Shown in pieces: positions 53,401-61,406 of a stretch of DNA of 64,000 bases. Made by a program: the position numbers and the translations under genes. This stretch comes from Bacteroidota bacterium. GTDB lineage: Bacteria; Bacteroidota; Bacteroidia; Chitinophagales; Chitinophagaceae. The notes under the pieces were generated by a model. That model was not told where the DNA came from. It saw only the letters and a list, made by a program, of their open reading frames with translations, and ran no database searches. The stretch covers positions 1 through 64,000 of the forward strand of contig JAKPSI010000060.1 of the NCBI GenBank assembly GCA_029555415.1, given 5' to 3'. The stretch's first letter is position 1. Each line of letters opens with the position of its first letter.

Positions 53401-54303
53401 GTTGACACAATACACCGAGTCGGCCTTGATGACCTCATGACGGTACAGGGTGTCGAAATCGATATTCGTCATCAGCAGCGCGTCAAAGAAAACATTGAAG
53501 GAAGCGTTGTTGGTCTCGCTGCGTGCGGAGGAGATGGTACAACTGTCGAACTCCACCAGTTTCTTGCGTACGTTGATGCGGAAACGGCTGAAACTAAGCC
53601 TGTGCCGGCCGTCCGGGAAAGTGATGTCCTGGTTCCGGGTTCGCAAAACCAGGTTCTCACTGAACAATATTTTCTTGTCGATCGAGAAGCGGCTGGTATC
53701 CACTTCCAGGTTATCGAGATGCAGGAACAGCTTCGTGATCTTCACCGGTTTTTCATCCGGCCGGATGCGGTTCACCAGATTGAATGTACAGTTGTTGATC
53801 TCAAAGCGGCGGACCTTGAGCACCTGCAGGGCGTCCTGTATCGAATTATAGATCTTACCCATTTCACCCGGGATCGAGATATCTTTTTTGGCGGCGCTGT
53901 CCGATCGGTTACCTGCGCGGAGCCGCGTCACCGTGATCTCCGGATCATTGAGGGAAAGAGAATCGATGATCAGTCTTTTCCGGAAGAAGATCGGCATGAT
54001 GGCGTTCACACGCAGCTTCAGGTGTTTGATGCGGAAACTGTACGCGGTGTTCTCATTCACCGTATCGGTATTGAAGAATACGGCATTGTCCAGTTCCATG
54101 TTCTTGCTGAAATAGCTGAAATGGAATTTATCCATCTTCAGTTTCAGCTTGCCATGAGAGCGTGTTTCCACCAGCTGTTCGAATAATTTCTTCGCGTTGG
54201 CTTTGAACCAGAAATGGAACCCCGTCAGCAGTATCAGTAAACTGCCGAAGACGATGAGCAAGATCTTCCGGATCCGGTGTCCGGGCTTCTTCGGGGTTGT
54301 CAA
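50431..54303 (-). CDS. Giant AsmA-like envelope protein
   Basis: This protein of about 1290 residues has one inner-membrane helix near the N-terminus (KILLIVFGSLLILLTGFHFW) and then a very long periplasmic, beta-rich region with repeated short strands, as in the AsmA/TamB/YhdP-type proteins now thought to bridge the envelope and carry lipids. The C-terminus is basic (GAKSNRKIIRRYKKF). I place the start at TTG 54303, since the longer frame from TTG 54351 lies against the metG terminator. No ATG is available near this end. The function is inferred from fold type only. Confidence 0.8.
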   Translation of the reverse strand: MTTPKKPGHRIRKILLIVFGSLLILLTGFHFWFKANAKKLFEQLVETRSHGKLKLKMDKFHFSYFSKNMELDNAVFFNTDTVNENTAYSFRIKHLKLRVNAIMPIFFRKRLIIDSLSLNDPEITVTRLRAGNRSDSAAKKDISIPGEMGKIYNSIQDALQVLKVRRFEINNCTFNLVNRIRPDEKPVKITKLFLHLDNLEVDTSRFSIDKKILFSENLVLRTRNQDITFPDGRHRLSFSRFRINVRKKLVEFDSCTISSARSETNNASFNVFFDALLMTNIDFDTLYRHEVIKADSVYCVNPRFKLDVDVTKKTGPKKQAPRLDKIIRQLTGDLQLGFVVVNNADFDITTTRNGIPSTFNFTRNNFELQGLNINDDPVRPLKVKSFAMAIRNYENFLHDSTLSLQFDSILFNKNRIVLSNFNLKQLEHGKVTNSFTVPHCELQGLSWDALLFERRLQANQATLFDPVINYTVHEQPEAGSTKKKGLFQYMTLINNLIRLEDFNITNGTLNLDLPGEGDMHLEHTDLSVQSKQLLVSRRITEFEQSVNSLNFRKGIIHLNGISAGMLDVHYSGDDNQLTAGSMQLSDKGNKLQLFAEDVKMNAITLDSTEKNLSLDGISWKQADLQLETSPATHLHNGPRSSLLLEHINGANTNVRIHGRKQDITGYIDLVTADLFKLTTGEKPEINNLAVSAKNIESHQAGSLVTIGRVTGKDLADTKVEKFHFSDSNSTRHMKMDVPSAFVVPDLNQLIHGKLRLKDVVLNNPEVDLFFSGIKTIDTHADNKQPDIRINSIVIKQPKLSVETHSAKGTTRITWNGMTHQNDMLLKELQYGRGNSNSGTAASVDVQLDDFSLQTPGGKTFRSDSGSVSSKLSDISWSTSSNGTGNWSARIDDINASKFAKDSLGRAKGKLDIRSASASNIRIGQAQMKNIRELITQNPAFIVEHFDGSWKTPGSSVVWYQAAYDRSGKQAHIDSVIYKPALDRDSSNIVNPFQHDHISVSSGAVNVGGFDIDRFLKDSLLQIGTLQADQIAFIDYRDKRLPFKGGKIRPLPVNLVKKIPFRFSADTLLITNSYVSYAEVNPKNNETGTVTLSRFHARFFPVRNFNLGPTDSMRLQANAYLMDTAWIRLRMRESYTDSLGGFLMTLRMKPANVEILNPVLIPMTSVKIQSGMLDTISMRAVANEHLAYGDMKMFYHDLKIKFLRNGDETKRSFMTSLITFVANSFVIRNNNRSRTGKVFFLRDRERSAVSYLIKIAMSGIASSVGAKSNRKIIRRYKKFIHLRNLPPVDYD

Positions 54304-54351
54304 AAGATTGGATGTGTTTGAACTATGAATGTAACTAATTCCGGGCTGCAA

Positions 54352-54375
54352 TCAAAAGCCCCGTATGAACGGGGC
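54352..54375 (-). terminator. Rho-independent terminator of metG
   Basis: A 7-bp stem (GCCCCGT at 54358-54364 with ACGGGGC at 54369-54375, loop ATGA) is followed on the minus strand by CTTTTGAT. It lies 9 bases past the metG stop codon. The T run is short, so termination may be leaky. Confidence 0.65.
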
Positions 54376-54384
54376 CTGATCTGT

Positions 54385-56499
54385 TTAGCTGACGCCTGAA
54401 CCCGGGCTGACCGGCAGTGCAGGTTGTAATAATTGCAGTTTGCCATCCTTGTCTTCAGCGGTCAGGATCATACCCTGGCTTTCTATGCCTTTCATTTTCC
54501 GCGGTGCGAGATTGGTCACAACGATCACCTGTTTGCCAACCAGGCTTGACGGTTCATAATGCTGCGCGATGCCAGAAACGATGATACGTTTCTCCGTACC
54601 CAGATCCACTTCCAGTTTCAGCAGTTTATCTGCTTTCTCTACTTTTTCACAGCTCAGTACCGTTGCGGCCTTCATTTCCAGTTTTGCGAAATCATCGAAC
54701 TGGATCAGCGGTTTGGCAGCGGCAGCCGGTTTTTCGGGTTGCGGTGCCGGTGTATCAGGAACAGGTGCGGTCATATTATTTTTCAGTTTATCGATCTGTG
54801 CTTTGATCTCTTCATCTTCGATCTTACGGAACAGAAGTTGCGGTTCACGCAGGGAATAGCCAACGCTCAGCAATTTCAGTTTGCCGGCATTCTCCCAGTC
54901 CAGCATCTTATCCACCACTTTCATCATACCAAGCATTTTCCGTGCCGTGTTAGGCAGGAAAGGCTGGCACATCACCGCGAGGTTAGCGGTCAGTTGCAAA
55001 CACAAATGCAGACAATTATCGATCAGCTGCTGGGCTTCCGGTTCAGTTTCCACACGGCGTGCTACGATCCAGGGTTCTTTCTTCTGCATGTACTGATTGC
55101 CTTTGCGGGAAAGGTCGATCAGTTCGAACATGGCTTCACGGAATTTATAACCTTCCATGAGCTGGCCCATGCGCAGCGCCGTTCCTTCAATGCTGCTGAT
55201 GAGTTGCTTGTCCTCGTCATCCAGTATCGCGTTATGCAGCGGGGGGACTTTGCCTTTGCAGAGTTTGTGCATCAGCACGAAAGTGCGGTTCACGAAATTG
55301 CCGAAGATCGACACCAATTCACTGTTCACCGCATCCTGGAATCCTTTCCATGTGAATTCGGCATCCTTTGTTTCCGGCGCGATCTGTGTCAGGTAATAAC
55401 GCAGCATGTCAACGGTAGCGCCACCACCATTTTCTTTCTTCACGAAATCGGTGATGTAGTCGCGCATATCCAGTTTCCAGTTGCGGCTCGTACTCATTTT
55501 ATCGCCTTCCAGATTCAGGAACTCATTGGCAGGCACATTTGCAGGCAGGATGTTGCCATGCAGGTTCAGCATCACCGGGAAGATGATGCAGTGGAATACG
55601 ATATTGTCCTTGCCGATGAAATGCACCAGCTGCGTATCCTTCTCATACCAGTAAGGCTTCCAGTCCTTGCCATTGTCCAGCGCCCATTGTTTGGTGGCAC
55701 TGATATAACCGATCGGCGCGTCGAACCAGACATACAATACTTTGCCATCCGCTTCCTTTAGCGGCACTTTGATACCCCAGTCGAGGTCACGCGTAACGGC
55801 CCTTGACTGCAATCCGCCTTCGATCCAGCTCTTGCATTGTCCTACAACGGTCGGGCGCCAGTCGTCTTTATGTTCTTCCATGATCCACTGACGCAGGAAA
55901 CTTTCATGTTTGCCCAGCGGCAGGTACCAGTGTGTCGTTTTTTTCTTGATGGGCGTTTCACCGCTCAGCGTACTTACCGGGTCGATCAGTTCATCGGGAC
56001 TCAATGTGGTACCACAGGTCTCACACTGATCACCGAAGGCGCGGTCGCTTTTGCAATTCGGACAAACACCTTTGATGTAACGGTCAGCCAGGAATGTTTT
56101 CGCGGCCGTATCATAGAATTGTTCGGTCTCTTTGGTTTCCAGTTCACCACGGTCGTGCAGATAGGTGAAGAATTCCTGTGCCGTTTCATGATGCAGGGGA
56201 GAACTGGTGCGGTGATAGATATCGAAGCTGATGTCCAGGTCATGGAAATCCTCTTTCATCGCCTCATGGTATTTGTCGATGATGGCCTGGGGTGTCGTTC
56301 CTTCCTTCATGGCCTGGATGGGAATAGCGGTGCCATGCTCATCGCTGCCGCAAACGAAAACAACATCCCTTTTACAGGCGCGCAGGTAACGGACATAAAT
56401 ATCAGCGGGAATATAGGCCCCGGCCAGGTGACCAACGTGTTTCAGTCCGTTGGCATAAGGCAGTGCGGAAGTGACCAGGTATCTTTTAGGGGGCGTCAT
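54385..56499 (-). CDS. metG: Methionyl-tRNA synthetase
   Basis: This enzyme charges tRNA-Met. From MTPPKRYLVTSALPYANG the protein has 704 residues. The HIGH-like motif is HVGHLAGA (near residue 20), the zinc knuckle is CPNCKSDRAFGDQCETCG (near 145), and the KMSKS-like motif is DKMSTSRNW (near 336). The C-terminal 110 residues are a tRNA-binding OB-fold (EMAP/Trbp111-like: KLEMKAATVLSCEKVEKADKLL-type strand). An in-frame upstream start at 56556 is rejected because its 19 extra residues are not homologous and overlap the terminator of the GH3 gene. Confidence 0.96.
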   Translation of the reverse strand: MTPPKRYLVTSALPYANGLKHVGHLAGAYIPADIYVRYLRACKRDVVFVCGSDEHGTAIPIQAMKEGTTPQAIIDKYHEAMKEDFHDLDISFDIYHRTSSPLHHETAQEFFTYLHDRGELETKETEQFYDTAAKTFLADRYIKGVCPNCKSDRAFGDQCETCGTTLSPDELIDPVSTLSGETPIKKKTTHWYLPLGKHESFLRQWIMEEHKDDWRPTVVGQCKSWIEGGLQSRAVTRDLDWGIKVPLKEADGKVLYVWFDAPIGYISATKQWALDNGKDWKPYWYEKDTQLVHFIGKDNIVFHCIIFPVMLNLHGNILPANVPANEFLNLEGDKMSTSRNWKLDMRDYITDFVKKENGGGATVDMLRYYLTQIAPETKDAEFTWKGFQDAVNSELVSIFGNFVNRTFVLMHKLCKGKVPPLHNAILDDEDKQLISSIEGTALRMGQLMEGYKFREAMFELIDLSRKGNQYMQKKEPWIVARRVETEPEAQQLIDNCLHLCLQLTANLAVMCQPFLPNTARKMLGMMKVVDKMLDWENAGKLKLLSVGYSLREPQLLFRKIEDEEIKAQIDKLKNNMTAPVPDTPAPQPEKPAAAAKPLIQFDDFAKLEMKAATVLSCEKVEKADKLLKLEVDLGTEKRIIVSGIAQHYEPSSLVGKQVIVVTNLAPRKMKGIESQGMILTAEDKDGKLQLLQPALPVSPGSGVS

Positions 56500-56555
56500 G
56501 GAACAGGAACATTTTAGTCTGCAAAAATACCGCAATAGCCGGCAACCCCCAAACA

Positions 56556-56584
56556 CGAAAAACCCCGGCGGTAAACGCCGGGGT
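56556..56584 (-). terminator. Rho-independent terminator of the GH3 gene
   Basis: A 9-bp stem (ACCCCGGCG at 56562-56570 with CGCCGGGGT at 56576-56584, loop GTAAA) is followed on the minus strand by TTTTTCG. It lies 26 bases past the GH3 stop codon. Confidence 0.9.
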
Positions 56585-56609
56585 GGGTGCTAATTGTTCA
56601 CTTGCTGTA

Positions 56610-58937
56610 TCAAAAAGGCTTCAATTGTTTCACAGGAGCGACAGGTCCCATGACCGGGAAACATTTTTCTGTCACTAATTCTTTTTTCAGGCTGAATACG
56701 GCCTGTTTGCGGATGTCTTCAGATGAAGCACCTGCTTTCACAGTATAATTTCCGGCTTCAGCCACCCAGGCGGAGGCATTGGTGTCAAAGGAGGCCAGGT
56801 CATCGGGACGGATCGTCCAGGTGATCACCTGCATTTGACCGGGTGCCAGCAGTTTGGTCTTGGCGAAACCTTTCAGTTCCATTTTGGGTTTATCCATTTT
56901 AGCGGCAGGAGCGGAGAGATAGAATTGTACCACTTCCTTACCCGAAACTTTACCGGTATTCGTGATTTCCATACTGGCCGTGATCGTACCATTGAAATCG
57001 GGCGCGCTGAGTTTCAGCGGACCGTAGTTGAATGTTGTATAGCTGAGGCCATAACCAAAAGGATAGGCGGTCTTTACGCCGAAGCTGTTGTAATAACGGT
57101 AGCCGGTATAAATACCTTCTTCATAGGTCACTTCAGAAGGATAGCCCATCGGAATACCGATACTGCTTACGACCTGTGTGTCGGATAAATTCTTACCAGG
57201 GAAATTCTTTGAGGAAGAAACATCTTCATAGTTCACAGGGAAAGTGGTGGCGAGTTTTCCGGAAGGGGTCACTTTGCCGGAAAGGATATCGGCGATCGCG
57301 TTACCCGCTTCCTGTCCGCCCTGCCAGGCCAGTAAAATGGCATCGGCTTTATCACGCCAGGATGCTACTTCCATCACACCACCGGTATTCAGGATGACGA
57401 TCAGTTTCTTGCCTTTGGCGTGGAAAGCCTTACTGACCTTGTCGATCAGGGTGATCTCTTTATCGGTCAGCATGAAATCATTTTCTTTTTTGCGGTCCTG
57501 GAATTCACCGGAATTGCGTCCGATGGTCAGCAGTGCGGCATCCGCATTTGTAACAGCGGCATTGATCGCTTCATCGCTGATCTCCATTTCGGCGACCGGC
57601 GGAGGCAGTTCGAAGAAGAATTTCTTTGGTGGCATTTTCGCTTTCGCGTCCCTGATATAATTCTCGTACAGCTGCTGCAGATCAGAAGGAATAGAGAAGC
57701 CTGCATTCTTCAGACCATCGACCAGTGAAACGGTGTAAGCTTCGTTCACATCACCACTGCCGGTACCACCCGAGATCAGGTCATAGGATGTATTGCCGAA
57801 TGCGGCGATCTTCTTCACTTGTTTGTTCAAAGGCAGACTTGCTTTATCGTTACGGAGTAAGATGGCTCCTTCCGCTGCGGCCTGACGCGCGATCTTCGCA
57901 TGTCCTTCCAGGTCAGGTTTGTTGCTGAATGCATAGTGCTGGTAAGCAGGGGAGATGAGGATGATATTCACGATACGTTCTGCATTCTCATTCAGTACGG
58001 CGTCGGTCAGCTGGCCGGCGGCATAAGCATCTTTCAGCGTTTTGGTCTGTATGGCGGTACCGGGCATGAGCAGGTCGTTACCGGCTTTCATTTGCGCCAC
58101 GGCATCTGCGCCACCGAACCAGTCGGTCATCACATAACCTTTAAAACCCCATTCCTTGCGGAGGATATTCGTCAGCAGGTTATAATCCTCAGAAGTATAC
58201 ACACCATTGATGCGGTTATAGGAACTCATCACGGTCCAGGGGTTCGCTTTCTTGATCAGGATCTCGAAGCCACGGAGATAGATCTCACGCAGCGCGCGCT
58301 GGCTCAGGATCGTGTTCACTTGGTTACGGTTGGTTTCCTGGTTATTGGCGGCGAAGTGTTTCACGGAAGTGCCGACACCATTGGATTGGATGCCGTTCAC
58401 CATCGCGGCGGCGATATTGCCACTTACGACAGGGTCTTCAGAATAATATTCAAAATTGCGGCCGGCGAGCGGGTTGCGATGAATGTTCAGCGCGGGCCCG
58501 AGCAGAATGTCCACACCATATTCCTTCACTTCATTGCCCATGCCTTTACCAACCTGTTCCACCAGCGCGGTATCCCAGGAGGATGCCAGCAGGGTCGCGA
58601 TCGGCCATGCGGTGGCGTAATAAGTGTTCTTGTCATTGTCACGTGTAGGCAGGATGCGGAGTCCGGCAGGACCATCTGCCACTACGGTATTCGGGATGCC
58701 CAGGCGGGGAATGGCGAAAGTAGAACCGGCGGCACCGGGTACTTTGTCCATGGTCTGGCCCACGCCTGTACCATTGTTCTCTAAATTCAGTCCGGGCATT
58801 TTCATACCCATACCAACGACCAGGCCGATCTTTTCATCGGTGGTCATTTGGGAAACGATCTCACGGGCTTTGTTGGTCTGGCCGAACAACATCCGCAAGG
58901 GGAGAAGTAATAATAAGGAGACAGTGAAGAATTTCAT
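56610..58937 (-). CDS. bglX: Exported glycoside hydrolase family 3 beta-glucosidase
   Basis: This 775-residue protein (from the ATG at 58937) has a signal peptide and the three usual GH3 parts. The N-terminal TIM barrel carries NPLAGRNFEYYSEDP, KHFAANNQETNR and the nucleophile region GYVMTDWFGGADAVAQM (Asp in TDW). The alpha/beta sandwich domain follows (residues about 370-590, with EGAILLRNDKASLPL and LVILNTGGVMEV), and then a C-terminal fibronectin III-like domain (GKVSGKEVVQFYLS). The likely substrate is a beta-linked glucoside or xyloside. There is no neighbouring SusCD pair. A Crp/Fnr regulator gene lies 66 bases upstream on the same strand. Confidence 0.94.
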   Translation of the reverse strand: MKFFTVSLLLLLPLRMLFGQTNKAREIVSQMTTDEKIGLVVGMGMKMPGLNLENNGTGVGQTMDKVPGAAGSTFAIPRLGIPNTVVADGPAGLRILPTRDNDKNTYYATAWPIATLLASSWDTALVEQVGKGMGNEVKEYGVDILLGPALNIHRNPLAGRNFEYYSEDPVVSGNIAAAMVNGIQSNGVGTSVKHFAANNQETNRNQVNTILSQRALREIYLRGFEILIKKANPWTVMSSYNRINGVYTSEDYNLLTNILRKEWGFKGYVMTDWFGGADAVAQMKAGNDLLMPGTAIQTKTLKDAYAAGQLTDAVLNENAERIVNIILISPAYQHYAFSNKPDLEGHAKIARQAAAEGAILLRNDKASLPLNKQVKKIAAFGNTSYDLISGGTGSGDVNEAYTVSLVDGLKNAGFSIPSDLQQLYENYIRDAKAKMPPKKFFFELPPPVAEMEISDEAINAAVTNADAALLTIGRNSGEFQDRKKENDFMLTDKEITLIDKVSKAFHAKGKKLIVILNTGGVMEVASWRDKADAILLAWQGGQEAGNAIADILSGKVTPSGKLATTFPVNYEDVSSSKNFPGKNLSDTQVVSSIGIPMGYPSEVTYEEGIYTGYRYYNSFGVKTAYPFGYGLSYTTFNYGPLKLSAPDFNGTITASMEITNTGKVSGKEVVQFYLSAPAAKMDKPKMELKGFAKTKLLAPGQMQVITWTIRPDDLASFDTNASAWVAEAGNYTVKAGASSEDIRKQAVFSLKKELVTEKCFPVMGPVAPVKQLKPF

Positions 58938-59003
58938 ACAGCAAAATTTAGATGCCAAATTTCCTGTATATGAAAACTGACCGATTTGACATTTGTCAAA
59001 AAA

Positions 59004-59570
59004 TCAGTGGCGGTGGGAGCGGATGCGGCTGAGGGTCTCCAGCGTTACGCCCAGAAAGGAAGCGATATAGGACAGGGGTACCCGTTGAATGATCCCCGGT
59101 GAGGCGTCCAGAAGCCGCTCGTAGCGCTGTTGAGCGGATTCGAACTGGATAGAGTCCATGCGTTGTTGGGAAAGAATGAGGGAGCTGGTCACCATTTTGC
59201 GCAGCAGTTTTTCAATAGGATGAAATTGGTCCGCGAGACGCAAAAAATCTGCCTGCCTGATGCTGTAGAGTTGCGATGGTTCCAGCGTATGAATGGCCAG
59301 ATGGCTGGGTGTCCTTTCAAAAAAACTGGTGATGGATAAAAAGAATTGCCGGTCCATCGCGATCCATTCAGTGATCTCTTTGTCGTTCTTGTGGTAGTAG
59401 ATACGTGCCACACCTTTTTCAAGGAAAAAAAGCTGATCACCAATGCCGTTCTCCCGCAGCAGGGTATGGTCCTTCGGTACATCATGGTACTGCCAGACGC
59501 TGAGGAAAGCGTCCCGGCATTCATCCGGAAGCGGGGATATCTTTTCCAGTGCTTGAATGAGCAGATCCAT
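59004..59570 (-). CDS. Crp/Fnr-family transcriptional regulator
   Basis: This 188-residue regulator has an N-terminal cyclic-nucleotide-binding-like beta-barrel (residues about 15-120, GDQLFFLEKGVARIYYH). The last 30 residues hold a helix-turn-helix recognition segment (VPLSYIASFLGVTLETLSRI). No Cys cluster of the Fnr type is present, so an iron-sulfur sensor is not expected. The group is common in Bacteroidota with unknown effectors. It lies 66 bases upstream of the GH3 gene and is divergent from the spacer that precedes the LD-carboxypeptidase gene. Confidence 0.9.
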   Translation of the reverse strand: MDLLIQALEKISPLPDECRDAFLSVWQYHDVPKDHTLLRENGIGDQLFFLEKGVARIYYHKNDKEITEWIAMDRQFFLSITSFFERTPSHLAIHTLEPSQLYSIRQADFLRLADQFHPIEKLLRKMVTSSLILSQQRMDSIQFESAQQRYERLLDASPGIIQRVPLSYIASFLGVTLETLSRIRSHRH

Positions 59571-59579
59571 AGGGATGAA

Positions 59580-59614
59580 ATTAAGAATTTTAAATTTTGA
59601 AATTTGAATTAGTG
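59580..59614. repeat. Heptamer tandem array, unit ATTTTGA (5 units)
   Basis: Five gapless units (ATTAAGA, ATTTTAA, ATTTTGA, AATTTGA, ATTAGTG) lie just upstream of the regulator gene, within the 478-base spacer 59571-60048. That spacer also holds two more heptamer arrays, a GC-rich element and a hairpin cluster. Confidence 0.75.
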
Positions 59615-59650
59615 CAGCATTTTACCCGGGATGTTCTGCCATTCAAAATT

Positions 59651-59680
59651 CCCGTCCGACCGGGTCATCCGGGCAGGCAA
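59651..59680. repeat. GC-rich dispersed element, copy 2
   Basis: Begins CCCGTCCGAC and ends TCCGGGCAGG, matching the element at 40752-40781 over about 30 bases with a two-base gap and a few substitutions. Confidence 0.6.
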
Positions 59681-59699
59681 AATTTAGAATTTAAAATTT
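59679..59699. repeat. Heptamer tandem array, unit AAAATTT (3 units)
   Basis: Three units AAAATTT, AGAATTT and AAAATTT directly follow the GC-rich element. It is probably related to the arrays at 59580 and 60014. Confidence 0.6.
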
Positions 59700-59767
59700 A
59701 AACAAGGTCGTTTATAGTTCTGAATTTCACTAAAACCCGGAAGTGGGATAAATACATGGATACCCCC

Positions 59768-59928
59768 TTCGAAGCTGCAAGCTTCGAATAACGGCCGGAT
59801 CGTCATTCCCGTTATCGCTGCAAGCGATAGAATGAGCTCCCAAAACTTTAAGTTTTGGGACACTATTCTGTCGCCTTTGGCGACTCCAATAAATTGGGTT
59901 AGGCGTTCTGCGAAATCTGTGGTTTCGC
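59768..59928. repeat. Cluster of six small hairpins in one spacer
   Basis: Arms and positions: TTCGAAGC / GCTTCGAA (59768-59788), TATCGCT / AGCGATA (59813-59829), CCCAAAACT / AGTTTTGGG (59839-59859), TCGCC / GGCGA (59871-59883), CCAAT / ATTGG (59886-59897) and GCGAAA / TTTCGC (59910-59928). Each has a loop of 2-7 bases. The first hairpin and the GATAGAAT sequence (59826-59833) recur at 40903-40939. No gene, terminator function or open frame is evident here. Confidence 0.7.
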
Positions 59929-60013
59929 GGACTGTGAAACTTGTATTCGAAGCCGGTTAATGCCATCACGCCATTCTGTCTTTAGTACACTATCAGGTTT
60001 GATGACTCTTGTA

Positions 60014-60041
60014 TTAATTTTTAATTTTAAATTCTTAATTT
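60014..60041. repeat. Heptamer tandem array, unit TTAATTT (4 units)
   Basis: Units TTAATTT, TTAATTT, TAAATTC and TTAATTT end 7 bases before the LD-carboxypeptidase ATG at 60049, so they form its translation-initiation region. Confidence 0.8.
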
Positions 60042-60048
60042 GTATCCA

Positions 60049-60957
60049 ATGATCAAGCTCCCTCCATCTCTATCCCCCGGCGACACCATCGGCCTCATAT
60101 GCCCCTCCGGGTATATGGCTGAGGAAAGGACGCAGGTATGTGTGCAGGCACTGCAGGACTGGGGCTATAACGTGCGCATCGGCGCCACGGTGGGAGGGTC
60201 TTCACTCAATTATTTCTCCGGGACGGATGAGGAGCGACTGGCGGACCTGCAGCGCATGCTCGATGATGAAAGTATTCATGCTGTGCTTTGCGCACGGGGT
60301 GGTTATGGCATGGGCCGGATCATCGACCGGGTGGATTTCTCGCATTTCAAAAAACATCCCAAGTGGATCATCGGCTATAGCGATATCACCGTGCTGCATT
60401 CCCATCTCTACTCCAATTATTATATCGCTTCCATGCATGCACCCATGGCCGGAGCATTCAATGATGGCGGAGTGAACAATGAATTCATCGCTTCATTGAA
60501 GAATGCGCTGGAAGGGAAGAAAGCAAAATACCAGACACCCGTTCATGACTTCAACCGTAAAGGGGAAGCGATCGGCGAACTGGTAGGCGGGAATCTTTCA
60601 TTGCTCGCACATGGCATCGGAACGCCTTCAGATATCAAAACAAAAGGCAGGATCCTTTTCCTGGAAGATGTGGGCGAGTATATCTATAATGTGGACCGCA
60701 TGTTACATCAGCTGAAACGGAGCGGTAAGCTGGACCGTATTGCCGGACTCATCATCGGTGGTTTCACTGAATCGAAGGATACGGAAAGGCCATTCGGACA
60801 GGACGTGTACACCGTCATCCGCGATATCATTGCAGAATACGATTACCCCGTTTGTTTTGATTTCCCGGTCAGCCATACCGACCGCAATTATGCACTGAAA
60901 GTAGGTGTAGGGTATAAATTGAAAGTGGGAAAGAGTAAGGTGACGCTGGAAGAATAA
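60049..60957 (+). CDS. ldcA: LD-carboxypeptidase (LdcA family)
   Basis: Enzymes of this family (S66) trim the terminal D-alanine from murein tetrapeptides during peptidoglycan recycling in the cytosol. The 302 residues contain LSPGDTIGLICPSG, the motif CARGGYGMGRI, the nucleophile region IGYSDITVLH, and a Glu and His in EDVGEYIYNVDRML and PVSHTDRN. The Ser-Glu-His triad is therefore complete. No signal peptide is seen. The start is the ATG at 60049; an in-frame TTG at 60040 is not needed. Two AT-rich secreted-protein genes follow directly. Confidence 0.9.
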   Translation: MIKLPPSLSPGDTIGLICPSGYMAEERTQVCVQALQDWGYNVRIGATVGGSSLNYFSGTDEERLADLQRMLDDESIHAVLCARGGYGMGRIIDRVDFSHFKKHPKWIIGYSDITVLHSHLYSNYYIASMHAPMAGAFNDGGVNNEFIASLKNALEGKKAKYQTPVHDFNRKGEAIGELVGGNLSLLAHGIGTPSDIKTKGRILFLEDVGEYIYNVDRMLHQLKRSGKLDRIAGLIIGGFTESKDTERPFGQDVYTVIRDIIAEYDYPVCFDFPVSHTDRNYALKVGVGYKLKVGKSKVTLEE

Positions 60958-60964
60958 TCCTCAA

Positions 60965-61402
60965 ATGTTCGTATTGAAACGAATTCTATTTTCTTGTCTC
61001 TTTATTATAGTGAGCTTTGTATCATGGGCGCAAAGCGATAATTACATTGATACGTTTAACAGTAAAAAAAGCACCTGGATATTAAGAAGTGTTGGGAAAG
61101 ATCCGCGCTTAAAAGGCGATTCTGCTGTTCTGATTCTTCGTTTATTTCATTTGAATTGCATTCAGATTAAAGGTTCTCCGAGCCAATTGGCAATGGTGAA
61201 AATTGACTCGGTCATGTATAAATTGGATCAGAACGACCAGGTCGCTGCAAAACTGAAGAAGGGTGTCCGTGAATTGTCGTTGGATATAAAAGAAGATATC
61301 CTACTCTTCCCAATGAACAAGATCTGGCTGGATATGAAGAAAAAGAGAGTGTATAAAATCGATATTTTCCTTTCAACAAAGCGATTGGCAGGGCAATTAT
61401 GA
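60965..61402 (+). CDS. Secreted protein, unknown, AT-rich
   Basis: This 145-residue protein has a signal peptide (residues 5-22, LKRILFSCLFIIVSFVSWAQ). The mature part has beta-like stretches, including DSAVLILRLFHLNCIQI, and a Lys-rich C-terminal half. No family is recognised. It begins eight bases after the LD-carboxypeptidase gene, so it is on the same transcript. Its codons are clearly AT-richer than the neighbours (ATT, TTA, AAA, AAT), which suggests recent arrival. Confidence 0.62.
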   Translation: MFVLKRILFSCLFIIVSFVSWAQSDNYIDTFNSKKSTWILRSVGKDPRLKGDSAVLILRLFHLNCIQIKGSPSQLAMVKIDSVMYKLDQNDQVAAKLKKGVRELSLDIKEDILLFPMNKIWLDMKKKRVYKIDIFLSTKRLAGQL

Positions 61403-61406
61403 AAAT

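Noticed and set aside
53110-54186. 358-codon open frame antisense to the AsmA-like gene
   Set aside because: Same reasoning: no domain, no promoter or initiation signal, and full overlap with a supported gene.
54559-55761. 400-codon open frame antisense to metG
   Set aside because: metG motifs are complete on the other strand; the antisense translation has no domain and is rich in residues typical of shadow frames.
59768-59928. tRNA or riboswitch in the hairpin-rich spacer
   Set aside because: The hairpins are independent short stems; no cloverleaf, conserved TYC arm or known riboswitch core is visible.
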